Shown here: piece by piece, positions 36,495-45,528 of the stretch
How positions within the stretch are numbered: position 1 is the first letter of the stretch
Layout of the letters: each line of letters begins with the position of its first letter
Source of the DNA: UBA6522 sp965262365
Lineage (GTDB): Bacteria; Pseudomonadota; Gammaproteobacteria; Steroidobacterales; Rariloculaceae
Direction: 5' to 3'
Assembly: GCA_965262365.1 (NCBI GenBank)
Contig: OZ253541.1
Location: forward strand, 2,542,001 to 2,606,000
Length of the DNA: 64,000 nucleotides
Position numbers and translations under genes: made by a program
Notes under the pieces: model-generated
The model's database searches: none
What the model was told of the DNA's origin: nothing
Seen by the model: only the letters and a program-made list of their open reading frames with translations

Positions 36495-37913
36495 ATGTTG
36501 GAGCGCAACAGTTCGAGTGCGAGTGAGATGAAGAATGACATTCTACTGCCCGTTAGTGCCGAGCGGAGGCTGCTCTTCATTAGCCATGCCAATCCTGAAG
36601 ACAATGCAGCAGCATGTTGGTTTGCAACGCAGTTGACCCTCTTGGGATACGAGGTCTGGTGCGACGTCAAGAACAGTCAGGGCGGAGAAAGTGAGTTCTG
36701 GCTCAAAGTTCAGAAGAAAATTGAATGCGATGCTGCAAAGTTCATCTTTCTATTATCCGATGCATCTCGCGATTTTGAGAGGAAGAAGGGCGTCTACAGG
36801 GAGATTCAATCAGCAGCAAATTTGGGACGTGACAACTTCATTCTCCCGCTGCGCATTGAAAAGTTGAGGGGCAGCGTGCCTATCCTCATCAGTCCCGATC
36901 TCTATATATCCAGCGAAAGCTGGGCTAACGGTCTAAGGGCCTTGAACGAGCGGTTAATCGAGGACAAAGTCGTGCGTAGTCAACGTCCCGACTACGGCAA
37001 GATTTCGTCGTGGTGGCCAGCGCTGAGTGCGAAGGATACACTCGTAAGAGAAGAGCCAGCCGAGCTTGTCTCAAATGTTCATTCCTTCGAGGCGCTGCCG
37101 GAGAGTGTTCATTTCCTAAGGGTGAGCGCAGACGGCAACCTTCTTGCCGGTTACAAACGATTACGTGGCGTTTTGCCCACGCATCCAGCGCACGCAGCAT
37201 ACGGTGATTTTGCCGTCTCATTCGCATGTGCAGACGACTATCTTGAAATCGTGGACGGATTGGGAATTGAAGACGCAATTACTGTTCCGACGAGTAGGTT
37301 GGTCGCTGAGGGGTGCGGGGCTGCAAACATACAGCCGCAGGCTGCGCGCAACGCCATAACCTATCTTGTCGCTATGTCTCTTGAACAATTCCTTGCTGAG
37401 AAGGGCCTTAGCTACAAACCGTTGCGCTACTCGAATAAAAAAATTTGGTTTCCAGCCGACAGCCTGGTAAAGAGCAACAATTATAGCTTTCTAGAACCGG
37501 GAGGACGTCGAGCGCGGGTGCGGCTAGTCGGTCGCAAGACTTACCGCCGAAAGGAGTATTATTGGCACTTTGGCGTGCAACCCGTGGTTGATCTATATGC
37601 GCATTGTGGAATCCTTCTGTCTCCGAAACTTATCCTGACTGAACCGTATCGGAGCGACAAGGGCGAGAAGCCTTTTCCGATCGATCACAAGAAGGCTGCG
37701 AAGACGATCAAGTGGTGGAACAAAGAGTGGCGTTCGAAGATTCTTGCTCTCTCTACTTGGTTGGCAAGCGACGAAGAGACAATTTGCTTCCAAGCGGGTT
37801 ATCAGCAGGTTGTCCTGTCAGCGGAGCCCAAGATCTTTTCGACGGACCTTTCCTACCTCGAAATGGATGATGATGCTCTGCTCGAAGAAATCATTGGGTG
37901 GGACGATGCGTGA
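36495..37913 (+). CDS. TIR-APAZ protein of a SPARTA system
   Basis: 472 residues. A TIR domain occupies about 23-150 (RLLFISHANPEDNAAACWFA, the VKNSQGGESEFW motif with Glu65, FIFLLSDASRDFERK). An APAZ region follows (about 190-470: PESVHFLRVS, FGVQPVVDLYAHCGILLSPK). In SPARTA, TIR-APAZ and a short Argonaute form a heterodimer; guide-directed recognition of target DNA makes it oligomerise and the TIR domains hydrolyse NAD(P)+, killing or arresting the infected cell (published family knowledge). The length fits characterised TIR-APAZ proteins (about 450). The gene overlaps the pAgo gene by eight bases. Start at 36495 or at MKNDILL (residue 12). Confidence 0.9.
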   Translation: MLERNSSSASEMKNDILLPVSAERRLLFISHANPEDNAAACWFATQLTLLGYEVWCDVKNSQGGESEFWLKVQKKIECDAAKFIFLLSDASRDFERKKGVYREIQSAANLGRDNFILPLRIEKLRGSVPILISPDLYISSESWANGLRALNERLIEDKVVRSQRPDYGKISSWWPALSAKDTLVREEPAELVSNVHSFEALPESVHFLRVSADGNLLAGYKRLRGVLPTHPAHAAYGDFAVSFACADDYLEIVDGLGIEDAITVPTSRLVAEGCGAANIQPQAARNAITYLVAMSLEQFLAEKGLSYKPLRYSNKKIWFPADSLVKSNNYSFLEPGGRRARVRLVGRKTYRRKEYYWHFGVQPVVDLYAHCGILLSPKLILTEPYRSDKGEKPFPIDHKKAAKTIKWWNKEWRSKILALSTWLASDEETICFQAGYQQVVLSAEPKIFSTDLSYLEMDDDALLEEIIGWDDA

Positions 37914-39474
37914 TGTTTTCCACCTTCCGGAACCCCATCTTCGGTTCGGTCATGGGCAGACGCTTGAGCATCCCAAGGACGGCCTCACACTGTTCGGTCC
38001 GTACACGCGAAAAGCGGGCAGCGTCCGCTTCGGGGTAATTGGCACACAGATGGGGCTCGCGTTCTTCGACAGGTGGTCGGCTAACATCAACCGTTTCCTG
38101 CCGGCATACGAAGGCTCCCGATTCACCCGCAAAAAGGACGCGAAGTTCGGCAAATTGACCCATCAATTCTATCCTGGTTTCGAAACGGTTTTTGGCATTA
38201 CCTGGCACCAGCAACCGGAGGTGCGATGCGTCATTTCTGACGAAACGCTTGAAAACGCGCTGAGAGTGCACGATTTGCACACACGGATTTCCCGTACCGT
38301 CAAGGTCTATGCGAAGCGCCTTATCAAGAGCAACTATGAGAGTGAGAACAAGCCTTCTATTTGGTTCGTCATAGTACCCAGCAAGCTCGAAGGGCTTTGC
38401 CGCCCGCTTTCAAATCCACCCAAGGAGTACCTACCTGGCACGCGCGCAAAAGATGCCCGGCAGATGGAGCTCTTTGCTGATAAGGATGTGTCCGATGAAT
38501 TCGCAGAAGAATACCAAGACGCTCTTCGGTTCAAGCCGGACTTTCACAATCAGTTAAAGGCCCGGCTTCTTAAACATCAAATCGTCACACAAATCCTGCA
38601 GGAGGAGACGCTAGATGCATGTCTACGGACGCCGGACAATCCTGTGCGTGACAAGGAAGATCCCGCAACAATCGCATGGAATCTTACGACATCGATTTTC
38701 TACAAGACAAGAAGGAGGCCTTGGATTTTGGCGGATGCGAGGGTTGGCGTCTGCTACATGGGCATTGTCTTCAAGCGGCTTACGCAACCGCAGGGTGGGA
38801 ACAACGCCTGTTGCGGTGCGCAGATGTTTCTTGAGGACGGACACGGAATGGTGTTCAGAGGCGCTTTGGGTCCTTGGTATTCCGAACAACTTAGGCAGTG
38901 TCACCTAGACAAGGAGGAAGCGAAAAAACTCCTTACAACAGCCATACATTCATACGCAGAAGCTCACGATGGGACGCCTCCGAAGGAATTGTTTGTTCAC
39001 GGAAGCGTTCGCTTTGACAAGTTTGAGTGGGAGGGCTTCGAAGAAGTTGCCAATGAATTCGATACGAAGGTCGTTGGCGTCAGAATCCGTCGGGGCGGTT
39101 CGGGGGTCAAGCTATTCACGCGCGGCCGCAAGCCGTTAATGCGGGGCGCGGTTCTTCGAATTTCGGACAAAAGGGCGTTCCTGTTCACGTCAGGGTTTGT
39201 GCCCCGACTGAACACTTATCCTGGGTGGAATGTACCCAATCCGGTCGACGTAGAAATTTGCAATGGCGAGGCTGACTTAGAGACCGTCCTTCAGGATATT
39301 CTTCGCCTGAGCAAGCTCAACTATAACAGCTGCAAGTTTTCGGACGGTTTCCCCATCACTCTTAAGTTTGCGGGCAGGATTGGTGACATCCTCACAACGC
39401 TTCCGCCTCAGGGCAATAGAGACGAAGGGGGCGTTGAGGAGTACACACCGTTGCCGTTTTGGCATTACATGTAG
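37906..39474 (+). CDS. Short prokaryotic Argonaute (MID-PIWI) of a SPARTA system
   Basis: 522 residues, the size of short pAgos lacking PAZ. The N-terminal third and MID carry HLPEPHLRFGHG and DFHNQLKARLLKHQIVTQIL (212-231), a 5'-phosphate guide-binding segment. The PIWI domain begins at PWILADARVGVCYMGIVFKR (272-291), with RGALGPWYSEQ and a C-terminal PLPFWHYM. I do not see the DEDX slicer tetrad in its usual settings (ADAR and HGSVRF replace the typical Asp-containing motifs), as expected for inactive short pAgos that serve as sensors. The ATG at 37906 overlaps the TIR-APAZ stop. Confidence 0.9.
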   Translation: MRDVFHLPEPHLRFGHGQTLEHPKDGLTLFGPYTRKAGSVRFGVIGTQMGLAFFDRWSANINRFLPAYEGSRFTRKKDAKFGKLTHQFYPGFETVFGITWHQQPEVRCVISDETLENALRVHDLHTRISRTVKVYAKRLIKSNYESENKPSIWFVIVPSKLEGLCRPLSNPPKEYLPGTRAKDARQMELFADKDVSDEFAEEYQDALRFKPDFHNQLKARLLKHQIVTQILQEETLDACLRTPDNPVRDKEDPATIAWNLTTSIFYKTRRRPWILADARVGVCYMGIVFKRLTQPQGGNNACCGAQMFLEDGHGMVFRGALGPWYSEQLRQCHLDKEEAKKLLTTAIHSYAEAHDGTPPKELFVHGSVRFDKFEWEGFEEVANEFDTKVVGVRIRRGGSGVKLFTRGRKPLMRGAVLRISDKRAFLFTSGFVPRLNTYPGWNVPNPVDVEICNGEADLETVLQDILRLSKLNYNSCKFSDGFPITLKFAGRIGDILTTLPPQGNRDEGGVEEYTPLPFWHYM

Positions 39475-39515
39475 ACGCACCGTTGGCTACAAGCGGCAGA
39501 ACTATCGATCCCAAC

Positions 39516-40226
39516 TCATAGATTCGGCCAAATCTTGTACTTGGACGGGAAAAGATTGACCGACTCACGCACAAGCAACTCCATTACAGCTTGGTGCCGA
39601 GGAGCCTCAGAGCCGTTGTTACGATTCCGAAACTGCAATAACCAGGTGTAGACATCCGCCAATTGCAATAGACGGCTGAGGTGTGAGTGGGAGAAGTGAA
39701 CGGAATCCACGAGATTGTGAATGTCGCGGCCAAAGGCGAATTCCGTGCCACTGGCTCGATAACCTGAGAGCGTTTTAGCGAACCTGTCTGCGACCTGGTC
39801 GTTTTCCCTATCGCCGATCAACATGCCAAGCCCGTTGTTTGCCAGCACAAGATCGTTTGCGCGCTCGCAAAGAAACATGAATGCGATTTCTGCAGGGTCT
39901 TGGCTTCCATACAGGTTGGTACAGTTAATTTGGATTTTGATGAGGCGTACAGTTTCGAGCGACAAGATAGCCATGAAGTCATCAAGCAACTCCAATCTCT
40001 TTCCGAAGTCAGGACACTTTTTGAAGTTTCGCTTGCGGTGGTAGATATCCGTGGCATGAAGTTCAGTTTGTCGTGCAAGTTCGTCCGTGCCAAATGCTTT
40101 AATCGCTATGCTACCTACGAGATGCTCAGTTTCGATGAGGTTGCTTTCATCGATGCAGACACCGCCGATGTGATAATACGGATAATCCGGTTGATCTTTG
40201 CTTTCGTCAAAAAAAACCAGTTTCAT
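39516..40226 (-). CDS. DUF3800 domain protein
   Basis: 236 residues from MKLVFFDESKDQ (40226); an open frame upstream to 40607 lacks family similarity. The N-terminal DES motif, YYHIGGVCIDES, ELHATDIY and the C-terminal SVHFSHSHLSRLLQLADVYT are typical of DUF3800. These proteins are common in phages, mobile elements and defence islands; the acidic residues suggest a nuclease-like fold but activity is unproven. It converges on the pAgo gene with 41 bases between stops. Confidence 0.85.
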   Translation of the reverse strand: MKLVFFDESKDQPDYPYYHIGGVCIDESNLIETEHLVGSIAIKAFGTDELARQTELHATDIYHRKRNFKKCPDFGKRLELLDDFMAILSLETVRLIKIQINCTNLYGSQDPAEIAFMFLCERANDLVLANNGLGMLIGDRENDQVADRFAKTLSGYRASGTEFAFGRDIHNLVDSVHFSHSHLSRLLQLADVYTWLLQFRNRNNGSEAPRHQAVMELLVRESVNLFPSKYKIWPNL

Positions 40227-40578
40227 AGCTCTAAAACGCTCCGGGGACCGGTGGCAGTATGTTGGATTTAATTGAGACGTTCTTCGACTGACTTTCCCTG
40301 GGCGCCAGAAAGAGGTTTGGTTGGTCAAGCGAAAGTCGGGTCGAGGCGCGATCCTGCTAGCGGAATGCTCGGGCAAAGGGTAGTGACGTAATTCAGTTTG
40401 GCTGGCGGGAAGGCGACTGTTTTGATTCCAACGAAAGCACGAGAGCTTAGTGAGTTGCATGTGTAGTTGCAAGCGGCGGGGACGCTGGTCTCGAAGAGTG
40501 TTTCCGGAGGGCAAGATCAAACGGGCGGTGCGCGGGTTGGAGCTTTGCGGACGGAAACGGTTTGCTGCAACACGCCCT
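40227..40578. other. Intergenic region right of DUF3800, nothing recognised
   Basis: 352 bases without a convincing gene. It should hold the promoter of the leftward DUF3800 gene. The right end enters the second direct repeat. Confidence 0.4.
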
Positions 40579-40923
40579 TTACTTGTTACTGCGGAGGCGG
40601 CGGTCAAGAGTGCCGGTTCTCATCAGATCGTTGTCCAGATCGGGGTCATCCAAGTGATCGGAGATGCCATACCAGCGCTGGATTTCATCGTGCAGACCCG
40701 GATCGTCAATGCTCAGAGGAAACGAACAGATCCGGTTGACGATCTGGCGCATGAGCTCTCGCATGGCCTCGTTGTCGAAATGCGATACCTCCGTCCAGAG
40801 TATTTGCCGCCCGTTGGCGTCGGTAACGACGACATCAGAAAAATCTCCGGTCCGGCGTCCGGGCACGATTCCCGCGTGGAGGTCCTCCAGCATCGTACGG
40901 TTTCGCACGCACAACTGAGCCAT
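40579..40923 (-). CDS. Conserved element hypothetical, copy B
   Basis: Paralogue of 30058-30462: LCVRNRTMLEDLHAGIVPGR, TGDFSDVVVTDANGRQILW, EVSHFDNEAMRELMRQIVNR. The usable ATG gives 114 residues; homology to copy A continues upstream without a start (DAEHRIAARLAKTM, in frame), so the original start codon appears lost and the N-terminus may be shortened. Function unknown. Confidence 0.65.
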   Translation of the reverse strand: MAQLCVRNRTMLEDLHAGIVPGRRTGDFSDVVVTDANGRQILWTEVSHFDNEAMRELMRQIVNRICSFPLSIDDPGLHDEIQRWYGISDHLDDPDLDNDLMRTGTLDRRLRSNK

Positions 40924-41145
40924 TGTCTTGGCTAGCCGGGCGGCAATCCGGTGTTCGGCGTCTTCAGTCTTGGGCGAAAGTGACCGGCATTTGAGAACTC
41001 ATAGGTGGGCGGAGCAGAAAGTCGGTTTTAGGGTGGGGCAATATATGGCCAACGTAGCTGCGCCGACAGGGCTGCGGCGCTTCCGGGGGTTGGGCAGTCG
41101 TCCTGAGACGTCCACGGGATCGCAATTCAAAACGGACGAAGTGGC
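40579..41145 (-). repeat. Right diverged direct repeat bracketing the defence island
   Basis: Matches 30058-30640 in order and orientation: paralogous gene, then AGTGACCGGCATT, GGTGGGCGGAGC, GCTGCGCCGA and a tail containing GGATCGCAATTC against GATGGCGATTCGAATTC. The two repeats are about 9.9 kb apart. Confidence 0.6.
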
Positions 41146-41285
41146 TATAGTTTTTGAGCGCTCCAGGGCTGCGGGCGAGAGGATTATGGACAGTTCCAGG
41201 CTGGAACGAGCGGGAGAGCGCCGAGAAAACCTCAGATGTTGCTCTCCCAGTGCGAGAAAGGGAGCAGGCGACCCTGCGCCTAGGT

Positions 41286-41657
41286 CTATGACAGCAACTC
41301 GTTCTGGGCCTCGCGCGCGAGTTCGACCAGGCGTTCGATTTCGCTGCGACGCCCGTCCTTGATCATTTCGTCGCGTTTCAGCGTCGCAAGGATGTAGGTG
41401 TAACGGTAATTATGCTTGATCAACTGGACGAATTCGGGCGGGATGGCGGCGGAATTCGCGGACGATTGGCCCGTCGCGGCGTTCATTGCGGCGGTGCGCA
41501 CGTATTCCGCAGGCGCGATTCCCCGTGCGTGCGCGGCCTTTTCGATCGTTTTCCACTCGGAATTGGAGAACCGGATGGATCGCTGAGTGCGTTTTTCGGT
41601 TCGGTCGTGACGCGGATTGCCTTCGGGTTCCGTTGAGTTGTGGTCATTGCCGGTCAT
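41286..41657 (-). CDS. RHH protein, probable relaxosome accessory factor
   Basis: 123 residues. The basic strand-helix part is RTQRSIRFSNSEWKTIEKAA followed by HARGIAPAEYVRTAAM; the rest is helical (VQLIKHNYRYTYILATLKRD). It is related to the RHH gene at 53156-53512, which lies beside traI copy 2. Such MobC/TraY-like proteins bind oriT and recruit the relaxase (family knowledge; inferred here from the neighbouring copy). It is not next to a complete relaxase here, so it may be an orphan. Confidence 0.65.
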   Translation of the reverse strand: MTGNDHNSTEPEGNPRHDRTEKRTQRSIRFSNSEWKTIEKAAHARGIAPAEYVRTAAMNAATGQSSANSAAIPPEFVQLIKHNYRYTYILATLKRDEMIKDGRRSEIERLVELAREAQNELLS

Positions 41658-41884
41658 GATTTCAGTCCTTTGGTGGGAGATTTCATTGGGGATTGGGTCG
41701 ATGAGTTAAGGCGAAAACTGTCGTGTTTTAGCGAGGGCTGGGCACCTTGGGGGAAGTGACAAGGAGCATACACGGGAGAATTACGTCATTGGGGTCGTGT
41801 TCGCATTGTCATTGATTGTGCGCGAAATTCAAGTATTTCAACAGGATAGGAGGAGTGACAAAGAGCATGCACTCGATCCAAGGT

Positions 41885-42160
41885 AGTCCTGACGGTTCGT
41901 GTCGGCGGGAGCGTAGTAAACGGTACGTTGAGCGTAGTTGTGTCGGCTTGTGTCGTCTTGGGCAGCGCGCTGCGTGGGGTGTGAGAGCCGAGCCGCCGAA
42001 GGGCGTAGAGAAGACCCAATCCAGGGTACCGAACGAAGGGGAAAGCGGTTCCGGGACCGGAACCGAAGGCGAGCCGCCGCGGCGAGTGAGCGCACGAGAC
42101 GCGGCGCGGCGGCGCGCGAGGGGGTGTTCGCGAATGCGAACGCCGGCGAGTCAAGCTGAC
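41885..42160 (+). ncRNA. Candidate structured RNA element, left copy
   Basis: This segment recurs inverted at 43880-44150. A 24-base block, beginning GCGAGCCGCCGCGGCGAGTG at 42069, is identical to 43943-43966 on the other strand. Just before it, stem CGGTTCC/GGAACCG (42046-42052 with 42059-42065) corresponds to CGGCTC/GAGCCG in the other copy, a compensatory change. GAGCGTAGT and GTGTGAGAGC are also shared. Open frames here on both strands are low-complexity and unlike proteins. Confidence 0.45.
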
Positions 42161-42806
42161 GCGCAAGGTGGCAGCCAGCGGGCCGCGCGGCGCCGAGCCG
42201 AGGCGCGGGCCGCAGCCGGCGAAGCCGGCAAGGACAAGCGAGGCGAAGGCGTCGAGGAGCATGGCGCGCAGCGCCGGCGCGAGGAGGACACGTATGTGGA
42301 CGAACCGCGGAGCGGAAGCAACGGCACTTCGGTGGCGTCCAGGCAGGCGGCGGTGAGCGTAGCGAACCGCCGGGCAAGGGGACCGCGCAGCGAGCGAAGC
42401 GAGCGGAGACGCGAGGGATACCCGCCCGGAGGGTCGAGACCGCGCAGCGGGCTCGGCAGGGTAGCCCGGTCGCGAAGCGACGCGCCCGAAATCAAGGAAG
42501 GGATCGGCGACTGGATACTGATCGTCTGCAGCGTCACAGGAACGTTTTGGATATTGTTGTCCTGATTGACCGGAAGGAATCGAAGGGACTGTTGCTGGCG
42601 CAGGCGAGAAGCGGCGCAGCCGCCGCGAAGCGCGGCGCCGAAGGCGACGCGATTCGGGAAGGCAAGCGGTAGAGTGGCGCCGTGACGAAGCAAAGCGGCC
42701 GGGCACGTCATCGGTGAGACATTGGCGCGCCAGGAGGAAGGCGGCGTTCGCGAACGCGAACGCCGGCAGCGACGGCGGCGCGCTCGGGCGATGCCCGGCG
42801 CGTGTC
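42161..42806. other. GC-rich hairpin-dense region without credible gene
   Basis: Many short self-complementary blocks (for example GCGAGCGAAGCGAGC near 42390 and CGAACGCGAACGCCGGC near 42135 and 42755). The long open frames on either strand encode Arg/Ser/Pro/Ala-rich sequence typical of non-coding GC-rich DNA. It may extend the structured element at 41885-42160. Confidence 0.4.
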
Positions 42807-43034
42807 TCAGAAATATGGATGTGAATCGAGACGCTCCTGGGCCGCGTCACGGATTCGCGAACGGTCGAAGACGCGCACCCAACCCCTGGGATCGTCGTCG
42901 AGATGAACTATAAAATAATGGCTGCCGGGTGACAGGATATCGGGCTGGCGGTAGACCTCGCCGACGCGGTCGCCGTCGGCGGCGTAGATGACGGACTCCT
43001 CGGGCGTGACGCGTTTGAACGTGATGCGGCTCAT
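42807..43034 (-). CDS. 75-residue conserved-looking hypothetical
   Basis: Starts MSRITFKRVTPEESVIYAAD behind AAGGAG (43039-43044 region on the minus strand) and ends DAAQERLDSHPYF. A compact beta-rich sequence (GDRVGEVYRQPDILSPGSHY, FIVHLDDDPRGWVRVFDRSR) with good coding character. Family not known to me; it neighbours a DUF2493 fragment as part of an element segment. Confidence 0.6.
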   Translation of the reverse strand: MSRITFKRVTPEESVIYAADGDRVGEVYRQPDILSPGSHYFIVHLDDDPRGWVRVFDRSRIRDAAQERLDSHPYF

Positions 43035-43202
43035 CGGTTTCTCCTTATGATCTGCGGGTAACGCCGAGATCGCTCTCTCTCGAGCGCCGGGCGTCTCGCT
43101 CCAGATGGGCCAGGCTCCACGCGAGCCCAAGCGCCGACAGTGGAGTCAAAAAAGAGTCGGGCCGCACCGCGCGGCGGCGATGCGGCCCGAGGGCAGGATG
43201 CG

Positions 43203-43520
43203 CTAGCTCAGGCTAACGCGCTGCACCGGAATCCCGAGCTGGACGGCCTTGTCGAGGAGGTTCTCGGAAATCCCCGATCCCGGGAACCCGATGACGCCCT
43301 TCGGCAGCAGGCTCAGGAGCTGGTCGTTGCGCCGGAACGGTGCCGCCCGGCCGTGCGCGGTCCAGTCGGGCTTGCAGACGACCTGGTGCACGCCCCGGGC
43401 TTCCGCCCACCGCGCCGCGATCTTCTCGGCACCCGGCCCGCCGCCGTGGACCAGCACCATGTCGGGGTACTTCGAGCGCACCCGGTCGAGTGCGAAGTGG
43501 ATCGGACCCGCGTTGTTGTT
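43203..43520 (-). pseudogene. DUF2493 (SLOG-fold) protein, N-terminus lost
   Basis: DUF2493 belongs to the SLOG superfamily of putative nucleotide-binding proteins, frequent on plasmids. Present here are FALDRVRSKYPDMVLVHGGG, then PGAEKIAARWAEARGV, CKPDWTAHGRAAPFRRNDQL, GVIGFPGSGISENLL. The usual start with GSRxxxD is missing: homology stops near 43520 (NNNAGPIHFALDRV), at the edge of the inverted structured segment. An ATG at 43481 could give a 92-residue product. Confidence 0.65.
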
Positions 43521-43869
43521 GGTCAGACTAGACCGACACGGATTTGTCGGATTATCCGGTCACGGTTGAGGCCGGATTGGTCACATTGTTTTGCTTTTGC
43601 CGACCATCGCAGGCCGGTCGCCGCGACGGCGGTTGGGTGGCGGGCACTGCTCTATAGCTACGATGCATCGCGTAGCGGATTCGTCCCGCCGCCGGCTGCC
43701 GCGCCCGGTCCGCGGCGCTTCGCCGTGAAGGCCTGCGCCTATCAGGGACGCTGCAGCGCCTGGGCCGAATGGCCGCCGGTCCCGGCTGCGGCATCGGATG
43801 GACGCGCGTCCATGATCGCTCGCGCATCCGCGAGGTTGCACAGCTACGGCTCGCGACCCATCCGCTCTA
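43521..43869. other. GC-rich non-coding stretch next to the right structured copy
   Basis: No credible gene. Composition and hairpin density resemble 42161-42806, in keeping with it being the continuation of the inverted copy. Confidence 0.35.
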
Positions 43870-44150
43870 CCGTTGACGAACTTGCGTTCTCTCCATTCTC
43901 TCTCGCGCACATCGCATCCCTCGCCGCCGCGGCATGATCGTCCGCTCACTCGCCGCGGCGGCTCGCTCTCGGCTCATCTGCCGAGCCGATTTCCCCTTCG
44001 GTTGTCTCCGGAATTCCCTTCTCTTTCTACCGCTTGGCGGTGGCGCTCTCACACCGGACGCACCTCCGATGCCGCTGCACGATGGGTGCGCTTGAATACT
44101 CTCGACCTACCCTTGACTACGCTTGAGCCGTCACAAACCGACAGAAATGG
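43870..44150 (-). ncRNA. Candidate structured RNA element, right (inverted) copy
   Basis: Reverse-strand copy of 41885-42160. The identical 24-base block is at 43943-43966 and the covarying hairpin CGGCTC/GAGCCG at 43970-43988. Upstream in the minus orientation, TTTGTGACGGC and AAGCGTAGTCAAGGGTAGGT align with TTCGTGTCGGC and GAGCGTAGTAAACGGTACGT of the left copy. Protein-like signal is absent. Confidence 0.45.
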
Positions 44151-44482
44151 GCCGATTCGCTGTCAGCGACCTACAAAAGTATTGCGGATCGAGTGTGTTC
44201 TCCGGAGAACCGCAGTTAACCTATTGATTTTACGACAATATTCCACAAGCGGTTCTCTGGGAAACTTGCGCATATGCTCACCGCTATACGCGTTCATTCA
44301 AATTGACTGCACGCTAATCCCGCCCTGCCTACAGCAGCACTAAATTTGGTACCCTCCATCCCCGCCTCGATCCTAAGGCCTTCCCACGCCGAGACGGGCG
44401 CTTCCAGTTCGAAACGATGAATTGTCCTGTGCGCGTTCAGGCACAGTTGACCGGAAAATCATTCTGGAGAATGGAAAACCAC
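44151..44482. other. Intergenic stretch, nothing recognised
   Basis: 332 bases with short frames only. It separates the right structured copy from the broken RHH gene. Confidence 0.35.
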
Positions 44483-44793
44483 ATGGCTAGGACGCTATCA
44501 AAAACTGTTCGCGCGACCGAAGTGCAATGGAATCGTGTCGAAACTGCCGCTAAAAACGCAACGAATCGCCCAATCATCTGCTGGTTCATTTGGCAGTGGA
44601 GGCTCTCGATCATCGCGAATGGCCCCGTACCGAGCTTGAAATCCAGCTACAGCACTCCACGTTGTTCACCGCCCAGGCCACCGCACGGAATATGATTGGG
44701 GCTGGACGCAAGGAGAAAATTAAATAACTTCGGCGCGAAATTTCCAAAATCACCCCCGAGTTGCCACGCGGCACCACCAGAGATTCCAGATAA
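44483..44793 (+). pseudogene. RHH regulator, frameshifted
   Basis: MARTLSKTVRATEVQWNRVE (44483) is an RHH-type start. After about 44575 the continuation LVHLAVEALDHREWPRTELE, then IQLQHSTLFTAQATARNMIG appears in another frame, followed by an in-frame TAA and then LRREISKITPELPRG. At least one indel and one nonsense change have broken a gene of about 100 residues. Similar proteins are common small regulators of integrative elements. Confidence 0.65.
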
Positions 44794-45528
44794 AGCCTCT
44801 TCTTGTCATGGGAATCGTCTTCAAAATACGGCGTAATTCTTCTGTGAGTCTGAGTTAATGAATCGATTCCTTTCCCAGATGGACGGTGCCCGTGCACTGA
44901 ATGAGGTCTTCAATCCGGCCGCGCCAACCGCCTTGCATCGCAATGATAAGAATCGAACCGAGCACTTAACTACTTCAAATCTAAACAGGCAGGCAAAAGC
45001 GAAATCGCCTAATCGGGCTGATTTTACCAGTCCCGCATGGCGACGGAGCCGCCACAGTAGACAAATGCCGGGAGAAATATCCGGGAGAGCCGCCCTCCGA
45101 CGGACGCTCAAGAATGTAGCCTAGTCGGCAACGCCACGGGGAACTTACTCTGACCGGGTGAAGGGCGGCGCACTCGTAGAGACCGGCAAATTTATGACGA
45201 CGCGGGGCTTCACCCCAAGGAGACGCTGACGCGCTCCGATGTCGTGGAGAAGAGGTTGGCCTCAATTCCTGTTCTATTGCGATAGGGCAAACGAATCAAC
45301 GAACTGTTCCGTTGCTGGACGATGTACTCGGCTCTCCAGATTGCTTCCTGAGCCTCTCGTAGGACCTTCTCCTCGTCAGTCTACCGGTCGTGCCTCAGCC
45401 AGATCCCAAGTTGCTCAACGTACCGCTTCTTCTCAGACCTTACCCCACGCAACAGGAGGCGCGTGGACCAACACCGTAGGTGGTACCGCGCTTACGGTCA
45501 CCCAGGGATCGACCAGTAGCACTCGCTC
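44794..45528. other. Decayed region, possible group II intron RT trace
   Basis: No intact gene. Between about 45230 and 45345 a broken plus frame reads SDVVEKRLASIPVLLR, stop, GKRINELFRCW, which resembles the N-terminus of group II intron reverse transcriptases. Later sequence has many stops. The evidence is weak. Confidence 0.25.

Noticed and set aside
37744..37905. Longer N-terminus for the pAgo
   Set aside because: Runs in another frame through the end of the TIR-APAZ gene; the overlap start at 37906 gives the family length.
40227..40607. N-terminal extension of the DUF3800 frame
   Set aside because: No family similarity before MKLVFFDES; the region is intergenic.
41786..42850. Long open frames on both strands (354 and 249 residues)
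   Set aside because: Arg/Ser/Pro/Ala-rich low complexity, open on both strands at once, no motif; typical of GC-rich non-coding DNA, and part recurs inverted with RNA-like covariation.
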